DNA from: Flavobacteriaceae bacterium LYZ1037
Lineage (GTDB): Bacteria; Bacteroidota; Bacteroidia; Flavobacteriales; Flavobacteriaceae
Direction: 5' to 3'
Assembly: GCA_003144015.1 (NCBI GenBank)
Contig: QFWS01000005.1
Coordinates: 1-64,000, forward strand
Length of the DNA: 64,000 nucleotides
The notes under the pieces were generated by a model. The model worked only from the letters and a program-made list of their open reading frames with translations, was not told the origin of the DNA and did no database searches. The stretch's first letter is position 1, and each line of letters starts with the position of its first letter. Below are positions 51,650-60,849 of this stretch, piece after piece. Position numbers and translations under genes: made by a program.

Positions 51650-52394
51650 ATGAAAAATACGCTTACTTATTTCGTTTTGCCGTTATTGCTTTTAACAACA
51701 ACGTTTTCTTTTGGGCAAGAAATTGAAACCCAAGCAGAAAAAAGGGTCGTTAAAAACGAAATCTCTTTTGAAGTGCTTCAACTTATTAATGGTGTTTATC
51801 AACTTTCATACGAACGCTATGTTTGGAATAATTTTTCTGCTGCAATAGCCATTCGGTTATAAAGGAAAAGAAGGTCTTATAAAGCTATCTGGAATAGATA
51901 CCGACCAAATAAAGACGGGAGAAGTGTTTTATACTGGTTACCAGATTGCTCCTGAAATTAGATACTATTTAAAAAACACATCCAACAATAATTTAACCGG
52001 GTTTTATTTTGGCCTCTATTTAAAGTATTCCAATTATAAATCGAGTCTTTCGGGTGCTTATATAAATGATGAAGGCACTAATTATGATTTAGAATTCGAT
52101 ATGAAACTAGATATTACTTCTGTTGGTTTTATGTTAGGTTATAAACTTCCTGTTACCAAAAGATTAAATATCGATTTTATGATTGCTGGACCAGGTTCTG
52201 GAAATTATAATTTTCAAATTAAAAATAAAAAAGATTTACCTGAGGAATTTTACGATGATTTAAACGAGGCTCTTGAAGAATATAATATATTAGATTTTAT
52301 TAATTCAGATTTCAGATTTTCAGAGGTCAATAATAAATCGAAATTTTCAGCATTTTCATTTAGATATGGTATTGCTGTAGGATACACATTTTAA
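51650..52394 (+). pseudogene. Outer-membrane beta-barrel protein, single-base frameshift
   Basis: The first piece (from ATG 51650, signal peptide ending TFSFGQE) reads to a stop at 51860-51862. The second piece continues in the next frame to 52394, with GYKGKEGLIKLSG, then YQIAPEIRYYLKNTSNN and a last strand ending FRYGIAVGYTF. The two join perfectly if one base near 51854 (the C in ATTCGGTT) is left out, giving AAIAI-GYKGKEG. Ends in an aromatic residue as outer-membrane barrels do; a DUF3575-like or related family is possible. Either a real recent mutation or a sequencing error. About 248 codons when repaired. Confidence 0.8.
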
Positions 52395-52424
52395 CAATCA
52401 CTTATTTATACTTAACTAATTACT

Positions 52425-53108
52425 ATGAAAAACACATTTAAATTTATTTGCACACTTGCTTTAATCATTATTGTTTCAAGTTGCTCTAGTATCAAAGTTG
52501 TAGATTCTTGGAAATCTGAAACAGCAAGTTCTATTAAAGATAACAACATCTTAGTTATTGCAAGAACACAAGATAAACAAGCAAGAATTGCTTTCGAACA
52601 AGCAATGGCTAATCAAATGAGAGCCAATGGAATTAAAGCTACAGAAAGCTTTAGAAAATTTCCAAACTTGTTGCCAGATGAAAAACTTTCAGAAGAAAAA
52701 CTAAAAAACTTTAAAGCATTTTTAGATAACGAAGGATATGATGGTATTGCAGTTACTGTTGTAAAAGACATGAGAGAATCTACACAAACTACAGAAGATG
52801 GTGGTTACTATGCTGGAGCAAGTTATGGTTATGGTTACGGAGGTTTTTATCCTTCTTATTATGGTGGTTTTTATGGTTACTATTCACATCCTATGTCTTA
52901 TTCTACATATGGAAGTTATACACCAAGTACATATACAACTACTACAACCAAAACATATATTGTTGAAACTGTAGTTTACGATTTAGAACAACCAGAAGAA
53001 AAACAATTAGTAGCTGTTGTAACGTCTCAAATTGAAGACCCAAAAGATGTTACTAAAAATGCTGAAGAATACACTAAAAAAGTAGCTGAGAGCCTTAATG
53101 GAAAATAA
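52425..53108 (+). CDS. DUF4136-like lipoprotein with Gly/Tyr-rich loop
   Basis: 227 residues. Lipobox SSCS region (signal ends VSSC). The mature N-terminus VVDSWKSETASSIKDNNILVIAR and AFEQAMANQMRANGIKA match DUF4136-type domains. A Gly/Tyr-rich loop (about 125-150, with GYGYGGFYPSYYGGFYGYY) and Thr run (TTTTTKTY) follow before VYDLEQPEEKQLVAVV. Outer-membrane lipoprotein of unknown role. A terminator follows. Confidence 0.78.
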   Translation: MKNTFKFICTLALIIIVSSCSSIKVVDSWKSETASSIKDNNILVIARTQDKQARIAFEQAMANQMRANGIKATESFRKFPNLLPDEKLSEEKLKNFKAFLDNEGYDGIAVTVVKDMRESTQTTEDGGYYAGASYGYGYGGFYPSYYGGFYGYYSHPMSYSTYGSYTPSTYTTTTTKTYIVETVVYDLEQPEEKQLVAVVTSQIEDPKDVTKNAEEYTKKVAESLNGK

Positions 53109-53131
53109 TTAAGCATCGAACTTAAAAAGTT

Positions 53132-53168
53132 AAAAAAGGTCTTGAATAGTATTCAGGGCCTTTTTTTT
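53132..53168 (+). terminator. Terminator after the DUF4136-like gene
   Basis: AAGGTCTTGAAT and ATTCAGGGCCTT pair (two wobbles) around AGT, followed by eight T. Confidence 0.8.
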
Positions 53169-53253
53169 GATCTTTTTTAATTAAGTGCAAATTTTACACT
53201 TATAATACATCAAAATAATAACATATTTAACAAGCTAAAAATATTTTATAAGA

Positions 53254-53261
53254 TACATTTG
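53254..53261 (+). promoter_or_regulatory. Bacteroidota -7 box of rarD
   Basis: TACATTTG, exact consensus, 21 bases before ATG 53283. Its position rules out a TTG start at 53259. Confidence 0.6.
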
Positions 53262-53282
53262 CAGCTTCTAAAATTCTTTAAA

Positions 53283-54194
53283 ATGAATGCGACTAAATAT
53301 TATATTGCCGTAATATCTGCCTTTACTATTTGGGGGTTTTTTAGTGTCGTTTTAAAATCGTTAGACGATTTTACAGCCTTTGATATATTAAGTTATCGCT
53401 CTGTTTTATCGGCTGCAATTATGATGGTTATTACGTTACTTTTAAGACCAAAAGCACTTAAAAAAAATGTTTCATTATTTAAGTCTTTCGAAAGCAAAAT
53501 TCAGTATCGTATTTTATGGATTAACATGCTTAGTGGTTTATTTTTAGCACTAAATTGGTATATTTTTATCTATGTTATGAATAATGTTAGCGTTAGTGCA
53601 ACCTCATTAGCCTATCTTATTTGTCCTATTTTAACAATGGTTTTGGCTTTTATTATTTTAAAGGAAAAACTCTTTAAGCTCCAATGGTTTTCTGTGGCAT
53701 TAAGCTTTTTAGGTTGCTTATTACTTTCTTTAGGAAATTTTATGGATCTTTTTTATAGTATGATTATTGCCTTTTCTTATGCAATCTATTTAATTTTACA
53801 ACGAAAAAATCAAGAAATGGATCGTTTTGTTGTGCTTACATTTCAAATATCTTTTGCTGTAATCTTATTGTTTCCGTTTTTTATGACTTACGATTTCAAT
53901 ACGGAAAAAACAACCTTTTTTTATAGCATGATATTATTAATAGCTGTAGTATTTACTATTATTCCTATGTATTTAAACATTTATGCTCTTAAGGGATTAC
54001 CATCTTCAGTTGTTGGCGTTTTTATTTATTTAAACCCAATTATAAACTTTTTCTTAGCTATTTTTTACTTTAAAGAAGAAATAACCTTAATGCAAGGCTT
54101 AAGTTATGTCCTTATTATAATATCGATTATTATTTTTAATATACCTGCATTAAAGCATCGAATTCACAGGCGTCGAGCTGCACATATTCAGTAA
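53283..54194 (+). CDS. rarD: EamA-family transporter, RarD type
   Basis: 303 residues from ATG 53283. Ten hydrophobic helices. YYIAVISAFTIWGFFSVV, YRSVLSAAIMMV, NWYIFIYVMNNVSVSATSL and GVFIYLNPIINFFLAIFYFKE are the RarD/EamA landmarks. RarD is a DMT-superfamily exporter/importer; the substrate is not known (chloramphenicol sensitivity was its first link). A perfect terminator follows at 54209-54243. Confidence 0.9.
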   Translation: MNATKYYIAVISAFTIWGFFSVVLKSLDDFTAFDILSYRSVLSAAIMMVITLLLRPKALKKNVSLFKSFESKIQYRILWINMLSGLFLALNWYIFIYVMNNVSVSATSLAYLICPILTMVLAFIILKEKLFKLQWFSVALSFLGCLLLSLGNFMDLFYSMIIAFSYAIYLILQRKNQEMDRFVVLTFQISFAVILLFPFFMTYDFNTEKTTFFYSMILLIAVVFTIIPMYLNIYALKGLPSSVVGVFIYLNPIINFFLAIFYFKEEITLMQGLSYVLIIISIIIFNIPALKHRIHRRRAAHIQ

Positions 54195-54208
54195 ATATAT
54201 TCTTAATT

Positions 54209-54243
54209 AAAAAAGGTCTTGAAGTATTTTCAAGACCTTTTTT
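54209..54243 (+). terminator. Terminator after rarD
   Basis: AAAAAGGTCTTGAA and TTCAAGACCTTTTT are perfect arms around a short loop, with a T-run. The following 226 bases before the leftward operon's last gene show nothing clear. Confidence 0.85.
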
Positions 54244-54469
54244 GTAAACTTAACATAACAACTAACCAAAAAAATTAAAAAATAAGTTTAAAATTTTATC
54301 ACTTAATAAATAGCACATTTATTTTGTTAATGTAAACTTATAAAAGTTTTAGAGAAGTCTATTTATAAAATCGATGAATGGATTGAATTAATTGTTTTAA
54401 GTATTAAACATGCTAAAATCATCTATCAAATACATAACTTATTGATTGTTAGAATAAAACTTTCGTTTT

Positions 54470-55630
54470 TTACTTCAAACTGTTCAATATAAAGTCTAAA
54501 TCCTTATTATAATTATCCTTTAACAAGTAAGAATCTGTATAGTATTTAGAAGTGTTTGCCAAACCTAATTCTTGAAGTTTATAAATGGCATCTTTATATT
54601 CTAAAGAAGATTTCCCAGTAAGAATAACATCTAAATCGTTTCCATGTTTAGCATATTGATACACTTTTTGTAAACCAGATAAGTATAAATGGTCTTTTGT
54701 AAACCCACCTCCTCTATGTACACGAAGCGTAATAGCAAATGCTTTATCTTTTTGAAGCTTGTATTGATTGTACAGCAAATCGAAAGTATCAGAAAATGAA
54801 TATCCTTTTATTAAACTATCTACAGCTATTACGCGATACGACAGTTCTTTTAACCTGGTTAATGTTAAACAGCCAGACATATATTCTGAATATACAGCCA
54901 AACCTTCTTGTGTCTCGACATTATTAGGGAAACCATTAGAGAAAATTTGTAAAGGCTGATTTACAGCATTAAATGTCGTAACCATGTGGACACCAATTTC
55001 ATGATTTGCTAAAACCTGCAATTGGTTTTTACTGAACTTATGATTTTTTCTAAGAACTAAAGTTTGGGCACTATTTTGAACCATTGCAGCAGCCGAAATA
55101 TTGGTTGAAAGCTTGATGTGATATTTAAAATCATAACGCTTAGAAAACGTCTCAAAATAATTTATAGCATCATGTGCCGAATACATTGGAAGCATATCTT
55201 CAGAAAATTCAGCATCATCAAACCTTAAAATAAACTTTGCATTGTCTAAATCTTTTTCTGTTGGAGTTCCAAAACTTTTTAAACTGTTATAATAAAATTT
55301 TCTTCCTTGATTAATAGTTTCAATACATTCAATCAATCCAGAATATTCATAAATAATATCTTCATACAAATTCCTTACTTCTTCGTGCTGAATCCGCTCT
55401 AATCTTTGTGAATAAAAGAGTCTATGAAGCTTAAATCCATTAAATTTTAATTTTGGATATTTAAATTGCGGTTCATAATTAAATTTTGAAGTATAAAATT
55501 GCTTCTTTTCACTTTCTATATTTAACGGATTGATATAATTTAGTAATTCAATTTTTTTTACCAATCTGTTTAAGTTGGCATCAATATCAAATAAGCTTTG
55601 GTGTTGTTCTATCAAATTTTCTGAAATCAT
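54470..55630 (-). CDS. QEGLA-motif metallopeptidase (DUF1704, MATCAP-like)
   Basis: 386 residues, no signal peptide. HEIGVH at 210-215 is an HExxxH zinc site, and TQEGLA at 240-245 supplies the next Glu ligand, the defining motif of the flavohemoglobin expression-modulating QEGLA family. Its eukaryotic relatives (MATCAP) remove C-terminal tyrosine from tubulin, so a carboxypeptidase activity is plausible here. The start overlaps the upstream amidohydrolase stop by 4 bases. Last gene of an operon with an ATP-grasp ligase. Confidence 0.88.
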   Translation of the reverse strand: MISENLIEQHQSLFDIDANLNRLVKKIELLNYINPLNIESEKKQFYTSKFNYEPQFKYPKLKFNGFKLHRLFYSQRLERIQHEEVRNLYEDIIYEYSGLIECIETINQGRKFYYNSLKSFGTPTEKDLDNAKFILRFDDAEFSEDMLPMYSAHDAINYFETFSKRYDFKYHIKLSTNISAAAMVQNSAQTLVLRKNHKFSKNQLQVLANHEIGVHMVTTFNAVNQPLQIFSNGFPNNVETQEGLAVYSEYMSGCLTLTRLKELSYRVIAVDSLIKGYSFSDTFDLLYNQYKLQKDKAFAITLRVHRGGGFTKDHLYLSGLQKVYQYAKHGNDLDVILTGKSSLEYKDAIYKLQELGLANTSKYYTDSYLLKDNYNKDLDFILNSLK

Positions 55631-56460
55631 TTATTCGAATAGGTTTTATAAAATTCTGAAGCGTGTTTTGGAAGTCTATATTTTAGCTCTTCTGAAACTT
55701 TAGCTACAACTTCTGGAAATAAGATTTGGTTATACTCATCGCAATATACTTTTGCAATTTCAGTTGCCAAAACTAAGGTATTTTTAAAGTTATTAGTAAT
55801 GAATTTTAAAAAATATCCATTGCCTTGAAAAGTATCGTTAATTTTTGCTGTGGATTTAATGTTATTAGGAAAAACTATCTCTGAGAGACTTGTTCTCCAA
55901 GATTCAACAGCAGCTCCAAACCTATCATTATTAATGTTACTAGTTCCTAAATTCCATGTTGGCACTTCTCTATCCCAACGTTGCCAATTATAACTGTGCA
56001 TATCGTAAACCACACAAACTCCAAACTTTTCTTCAAGTTTTTTAATTAAAGAAGCTACTACGTTATAAAAAGTGTCATGTTTTTTTAAACTATTTTGTTT
56101 CACTGCTTCAGGAAGTGGCTGTTTCCATAGTTGCTTTCCCCAAGCCGTTTCAAACACTGCTTCTTCAGATGGTCTATTTAAATCGTATTCAAACCTGGAA
56201 TCGCAACCAGCAATAACTATTGGGTGAAAAGCAATCATGTTTTTGGTTTCTGGATCTTCTTCATACCATCTTTCATAGGCCGAATGCAAGCAGATTTCCC
56301 ATAATTCTTTTCTAAATTGAAATCCATCATGAATTGCTGCACAAGCATAAGGCACATATGAATCTATTTTTAAAGTGAAGGAATAATCATCAGAAACTGC
56401 ATGAAAAACAACTTCGTTTTGAATGTTATTAATAATTTCCGATACGCTTAACTTTTCCAT
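55627..56460 (-). CDS. N-formylglutamate amidohydrolase-like protein
   Basis: 277 residues. The FGase fold shows in IVIAGCDSRFEYDLNRPSEE (with the D-x-R/E..R.. zinc and substrate residues), CVVYDMHSYNWQ (the DxHS motif) and NTLVLATEIAKVYCDE. N-formylglutamate hydrolases split formyl or acyl amides, and relatives occur next to amino-acid ligases and QEGLA peptidases. Cytoplasmic. Overlaps the next gene by 4 bases and follows the FkbM gene by 12. Confidence 0.85.
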   Translation of the reverse strand: MEKLSVSEIINNIQNEVVFHAVSDDYSFTLKIDSYVPYACAAIHDGFQFRKELWEICLHSAYERWYEEDPETKNMIAFHPIVIAGCDSRFEYDLNRPSEEAVFETAWGKQLWKQPLPEAVKQNSLKKHDTFYNVVASLIKKLEEKFGVCVVYDMHSYNWQRWDREVPTWNLGTSNINNDRFGAAVESWRTSLSEIVFPNNIKSTAKINDTFQGNGYFLKFITNNFKNTLVLATEIAKVYCDEYNQILFPEVVAKVSEELKYRLPKHASEFYKTYSNK

Positions 56461-56472
56461 AATTAAGAAATT

Positions 56473-57360
56473 TTAGTCTATTAAATTTAAAATAGTTCTT
56501 AAGCTTTCTCTTTTTTTATTTGATATAAAAAGATAATCATTTAATTTTATACTTTCTGTATTCCAAATTTTAACCTCAAAAACATCTATTAACTTATACT
56601 CTACTACTTCTGTATCATCAGCATTTCTGTAGATTTGATAGATACTGTAATCCATTTCCATTAATAAGCTTTCAAGAGATTTTAAATGATTTTTATGATT
56701 GTCTAATGTTTTAGAAGAATGAGTGTCTAAAACTTCACAAATTATTACGGGTTTATATGTTTCAATTATTTTTTTTGCGCCCAAAAGAGCAAAAAGTTCA
56801 GCACCTTCAATATCTATCTTTAATATAGTTATGCAATCCATTTTTAAAAGATCAATAGCTAATGTGTCTAAATCAAAAGCAATAATCTGTTCTTTAAACC
56901 CATGGTCGTAATGATTTGGTCTAAAATGTTCACGGATTGTTGCTGTAGAATCGGTTTCGTTATTAAAATATAAATCTAACACTTCAATTTTGTCTGAAAT
57001 AGCAATAGGAAGTATGGTTGTATTATAGAATTTATTAGCCTTTATTAGCTTATTCACATAATAAACACAATTTGGATTTGGCTCAAAGCCTACATATTTA
57101 CAATCTGGGTTTAAGCTCTTAATGCTTAATAAGGTCTGACCTATATTGACACCAATATCCAAAATAACTATCGATTGATTTGTCTGTTTAAAACTAGAAA
57201 TTATATAATCCAACCAAGAAGATTTATGGTTTAAATTATGTAATCCTAAACCTTTAATAATTGGAATATTAACCTTTAGATTATTTATTGAAACACGAGA
57301 AGTGGTATTAAAATACTGAAGTAAATTTAGCTTGTTTAGAAGTTTATATAAAAAAATCAT
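56473..57360 (-). CDS. FkbM-family methyltransferase
   Basis: 295 residues. VILDIGVNIGQTLLSIK is the SAM-binding glycine loop, CKYVGFEPNPNCVYYVNKL the next motif, and ILKIDIEGAELFALLGA the FkbM catalytic segment. It would methylate a hydroxyl or amino group on a small molecule, lipid or sugar. The middle position in the ATP-grasp/QEGLA operon suggests it modifies the same product. Confidence 0.88.
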   Translation of the reverse strand: MIFLYKLLNKLNLLQYFNTTSRVSINNLKVNIPIIKGLGLHNLNHKSSWLDYIISSFKQTNQSIVILDIGVNIGQTLLSIKSLNPDCKYVGFEPNPNCVYYVNKLIKANKFYNTTILPIAISDKIEVLDLYFNNETDSTATIREHFRPNHYDHGFKEQIIAFDLDTLAIDLLKMDCITILKIDIEGAELFALLGAKKIIETYKPVIICEVLDTHSSKTLDNHKNHLKSLESLLMEMDYSIYQIYRNADDTEVVEYKLIDVFEVKIWNTESIKLNDYLFISNKKRESLRTILNLID

Positions 57361-57369
57361 TTGTATGGA

Positions 57370-58203
57370 TTAATGCGTTAAACTTCCCCATTCTGTCCAG
57401 GAGCCATCATAAACTGATAGGTTACGATAACCTGCTATATCTGCTCCCAAAGCCAAAACACAAGCCGTAATTCCAGATCCACAAGAGAAAGTAATGGCCT
57501 GGTTTGAATTAGTAATAGATTGAAACAGTTGTTGTAATTGAGTTTTAGATTTTAATAAACCTACTTCATTTATTAAAGTTTCAAAAGGGATGTTTATAGA
57601 GTTTGGAATATTACCACTTCTTAATCCTTCTCTTGGTTCCATTTCAATAGAATTAAATCTACCTTCTGAACGAGCATCGATAATTAAATGATTATGGTCT
57701 TGAGACTCTTTTTTTACATCATTAAAAAACTTCATGTAATGTGGTTTAAGTGACGCTTCAAAATCTCCTTTATCTCCTTTATATGTATGCTTGGTTTCCG
57801 TTTGAAAACCTGCTTTTTCCCAAGCAGGAAAACCTCCATTTAAAACGGCTATATTTTGAAACCCAAAAGCTTTAAACAACCACCAAACTCTAGGACTCGA
57901 ATAAATACCTTTCTCGTCGTAAACAACAATGATACTGTTTTTACAAATACCCAGATTTTGAGCCTCATTTTCAAATTGATTTTCTGAAGGAAATGTGGTT
58001 GGAAAAGGCGCAGACACATCGCTAAACTTATTTTTTAAATCGAAAAATCGCGTAGAGGGAATTTGATTTTTTTTCATGTCCTTTATGTTTCCTGTTACTT
58101 TAGGAATTGTCGCATTCAGAATAACGAGATTTGGATGCAATAAGTGCTCTTGGAGCCAAGCAACAGTTACCAAAGGAGATTCTATTTTAAATTCAGAATT
58201 CAT
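57370..58203 (-). CDS. Rhodanese-type sulfurtransferase (MST-like, two domains)
   Basis: 277 residues with an N-terminal inactive rhodanese domain and a C-terminal active one. The active-site loop is CGSGITA with Cys241, the pattern of 3-mercaptopyruvate or thiosulfate sulfurtransferases (CG(S/T)GVTA). DIRS-like segments such as LIIDARSEGRF come before. It moves a sulfur atom to a thiol acceptor. In this operon it might supply sulfide or persulfide to the product, which is inference. Confidence 0.9.
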   Translation of the reverse strand: MNSEFKIESPLVTVAWLQEHLLHPNLVILNATIPKVTGNIKDMKKNQIPSTRFFDLKNKFSDVSAPFPTTFPSENQFENEAQNLGICKNSIIVVYDEKGIYSSPRVWWLFKAFGFQNIAVLNGGFPAWEKAGFQTETKHTYKGDKGDFEASLKPHYMKFFNDVKKESQDHNHLIIDARSEGRFNSIEMEPREGLRSGNIPNSINIPFETLINEVGLLKSKTQLQQLFQSITNSNQAITFSCGSGITACVLALGADIAGYRNLSVYDGSWTEWGSLTH

Positions 58204-58241
58204 TTCGATTTTTTAGATATCAACAAATGCAAATACATAAA

Positions 58242-59282
58242 TTAAGCATCTTCTACTGTTTTTCTCAAACGTGAACGTCTGTTAAAAGCTTCCACATTAT
58301 CTAATACTTTACTTTCCAGAAAATCGATAACTTTTTCTTCAACTTTGTATTTGTTTTTATAAACCTTATTAATATAGGTAATTCCTCCTGGAGACATAAC
58401 ATTGACTTCTACAAGTTTTCCACCAATAACATCGATTCCTACAAAGTAAAGACCATCTTTAACTAATTTTGGTCCAATTTGTTTACAAAGCGCCTTTTCA
58501 GCTTTAGTTAACGTATGCTTTTGAACAGAACCACCAGCAGATACATTAGATCGATGATCATCTGAACCAGGAACACGTTTCATAGCTCCAATAGGTTCTC
58601 CATTAAGCATTAAAATTCTCACGTCGCCTTGATCTGCACCTTCTATATAATCTTGAAGAATCACATAATTGGAAGCCCCATCTCCACTATTATTAATATA
58701 AAAATCAAGCAATGAATTAATATTGCTCATAGCCGATTTTTCAATTAAAATAACACCAGATCCACCAAAACCATTTAAAGGTTTGATAATCATTTTATCA
58801 GATTTCGATTCTTTAATTTGTCTGATTAAATAATTTTTATTTTTTGACACATGTGTATTTGGAATAATGTTACTATGTGCGTCTCCAAAAGCAGCCGTAT
58901 ATAATTTATTATTTGCTTCACGCATACCTTCTAGTGAATTGATAATAAAAACATCATCTTTTACTGAATCTAAAAAATTAAGCATAATAGGATCCAAAGG
59001 AGGATTTGCTCTAAAGAAGATGGCATCAAACCCAGCTAAGGGTAACATTTCTTCTCTAATTTCTGCTTTTTTATAAAATGCTTTCAATGAAGAAGGGACC
59101 TTCTCCATACGTCCCAAAACGGTACAAAACGCATTGGTAACGCTATTTCTAATGGTTAAATTAGCGGGAGTACAAATGGCAACACCATGATTTCTTTTAA
59201 CACATTCTTTTATTAAAGCCAAACTTGTATCGTTTTCAGGATCTATTTGATCCCAAGGATACATTAAAAAACAAACATTCAT
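58242..59282 (-). CDS. ATP-grasp ligase, glutathione synthetase-like
   Basis: 346 residues. The start VCFLMYPWDQIDPENDTSLALI and RANPPLDPI are like prokaryotic GshB. The ATP-grasp signature runs through MIIKPLNGFGGSGVILIEK, YVILQDYIEGADQGDVRILML and GIDVIGGKLVEVNVMSPGG. The GshA partner is not here. In glutathione synthesis it would add glycine to gamma-Glu-Cys, but this operon also carries a QEGLA peptidase, so another peptide-like product is possible. First gene of the leftward operon (38-base gap to the rhodanese). Confidence 0.85.
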   Translation of the reverse strand: MNVCFLMYPWDQIDPENDTSLALIKECVKRNHGVAICTPANLTIRNSVTNAFCTVLGRMEKVPSSLKAFYKKAEIREEMLPLAGFDAIFFRANPPLDPIMLNFLDSVKDDVFIINSLEGMREANNKLYTAAFGDAHSNIIPNTHVSKNKNYLIRQIKESKSDKMIIKPLNGFGGSGVILIEKSAMSNINSLLDFYINNSGDGASNYVILQDYIEGADQGDVRILMLNGEPIGAMKRVPGSDDHRSNVSAGGSVQKHTLTKAEKALCKQIGPKLVKDGLYFVGIDVIGGKLVEVNVMSPGGITYINKVYKNKYKVEEKVIDFLESKVLDNVEAFNRRSRLRKTVEDA

Positions 59283-59340
59283 AATTCTAGTTTTTGATTG
59301 GTTATTTAAAGTTAAAACATTCGAACAACTTTTAAACAGA

Positions 59341-60786
59341 TTATGAATCTAAATCAAAAGTTTCTGTTGGATTCTTAGGGTCTTGATATTCTAACATGTT
59401 TTCACCATCTGCAATAATTGAGCAAACCGTAGCATCGCCTGTCACGTTTACAACGGTTCTAAACATGTCCAAAATTCTATCTACAGGAAAAATAATGGCT
59501 ATCCAAGCTGGGTTTAATCCTACAGAGTCTAATACAATAATAAGCATAACTAACCCTGCACTCGGAACAGCTGCAGATCCTATTGATGCCAATGTAGCAG
59601 TTAAAACAACGGTTATTTGCTGACCTATTGTTAAATCGATCATGTGCATTTGTGCTAGAAAAATAACAGCAATAGCCTGATACATACTGGTGCCATCCAT
59701 ATTTACTGTAGCTCCAATAGGTAACACAAAACTACTAACCTTTTTATTGACACCAAGATTTTGTTCCACACATTCCATGGTTACAGGTAATGTGGCAGCA
59801 CTACTAGATGTTGAGAATGCTAAAGTTTGAGCCGGACTCATCGCTTTGAAAAAGCCTTTATAAGGTATTTTCTTTACAAAACTTTTTAGAATAATTGGGT
59901 AAATAACAAAAATCATTAAAAGCAAGCCTAACAATACGGTTAAAGAATACCAACTTAAACCTTTAAATATTTCAAGCACTTTTCCAATGTCGTCACCAGC
60001 CATTTTACTCACAACACCAGCTAACAAGGCAAAAACAAAAAATGGTGCTGCTTGCATAACTATATCGACCATTTTTAAAAAGACTTCGTTTATACCATCA
60101 ACCAGATTTAAAACAGGCTTAGCTTTATCTGTAGGAATAAACAACAAACAAACACCAAAAAATACAGCGAAAAAGATAATTTGTAGCATTAAACCATTAT
60201 TAGATAATGAATAGAAAAAGTTACTAGGAACAATATCTACTAAAGGTTGCAAAGGAGTTGTTTCTTTCCTACTTTTTACTGTTTCCATTTTATCTGCAAC
60301 AGCAGCTTCTTTAAGTTCGCTTTTCGATAATTCTGAAATTTCTTGTGCACGTTGAAGAAATGCTGGATCTTGGAGATAATTTACACCATCTTTTATTTCG
60401 TAGCCTTCAGCACTAGCCCATATTTCATAACTAATTCTGTTGTCTATTCTACTTTGTTCATCAATTAACTTACCGGGTTTAATAATGTTAACTAGCAACA
60501 ACCCTAACGAAATAGCCATGATAGTGGTTAAAAGGTAGATGCCTAAGGTCTTTCCTCCCATTCTTCCTAAACTCGCAGGATCACCAATATTAGCAACTCC
60601 ACTTATAATGGAAAACAATACTAATGGAACTGCAATTAACTTCAATAAATTAATAAATATGGTTCCAAACGGATCAATCCAGTTAATTGTAAAAGTACTC
60701 CAACCCATAGAGCTTGATAACAATGCCCATATGATACCGAGTACCATTCCAATAATAATTTTCCAGTGTAATGCTAGTTTTTTCAT
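59341..60786 (-). CDS. Dicarboxylate/amino acid:cation symporter (DAACS)
   Basis: 481 residues from ATG 60786; a TTG 15 bases upstream is less likely. Eight to ten helices plus hairpins. Core signatures of the GltP/GltPh family: AFSTSSSAATLPVT (HP1 tip), IGATVNMDGTSMYQ (NMDGT motif), SIGSAAVPSAGLVML (HP2) and an Asp in IIFPVDRILDMFRT. It co-transports glutamate, aspartate or a dicarboxylate with Na+ or H+. A long non-conserved loop (residues about 110-180) is unusual in its length. Confidence 0.9.
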   Translation of the reverse strand: MKKLALHWKIIIGMVLGIIWALLSSSMGWSTFTINWIDPFGTIFINLLKLIAVPLVLFSIISGVANIGDPASLGRMGGKTLGIYLLTTIMAISLGLLLVNIIKPGKLIDEQSRIDNRISYEIWASAEGYEIKDGVNYLQDPAFLQRAQEISELSKSELKEAAVADKMETVKSRKETTPLQPLVDIVPSNFFYSLSNNGLMLQIIFFAVFFGVCLLFIPTDKAKPVLNLVDGINEVFLKMVDIVMQAAPFFVFALLAGVVSKMAGDDIGKVLEIFKGLSWYSLTVLLGLLLMIFVIYPIILKSFVKKIPYKGFFKAMSPAQTLAFSTSSSAATLPVTMECVEQNLGVNKKVSSFVLPIGATVNMDGTSMYQAIAVIFLAQMHMIDLTIGQQITVVLTATLASIGSAAVPSAGLVMLIIVLDSVGLNPAWIAIIFPVDRILDMFRTVVNVTGDATVCSIIADGENMLEYQDPKNPTETFDLDS

Positions 60787-60849
60787 ATTTATATTCCACA
60801 AATGTGGGAATCTTCTTTAGTTAAACAATAAATTCTTGATTAAAAGGAC

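Noticed and set aside
53259-54194. Longer rarD start at TTG 53259
   Set aside because: It lies inside the exact -7 box TACATTTG, so the ATG at 53283 is correct.
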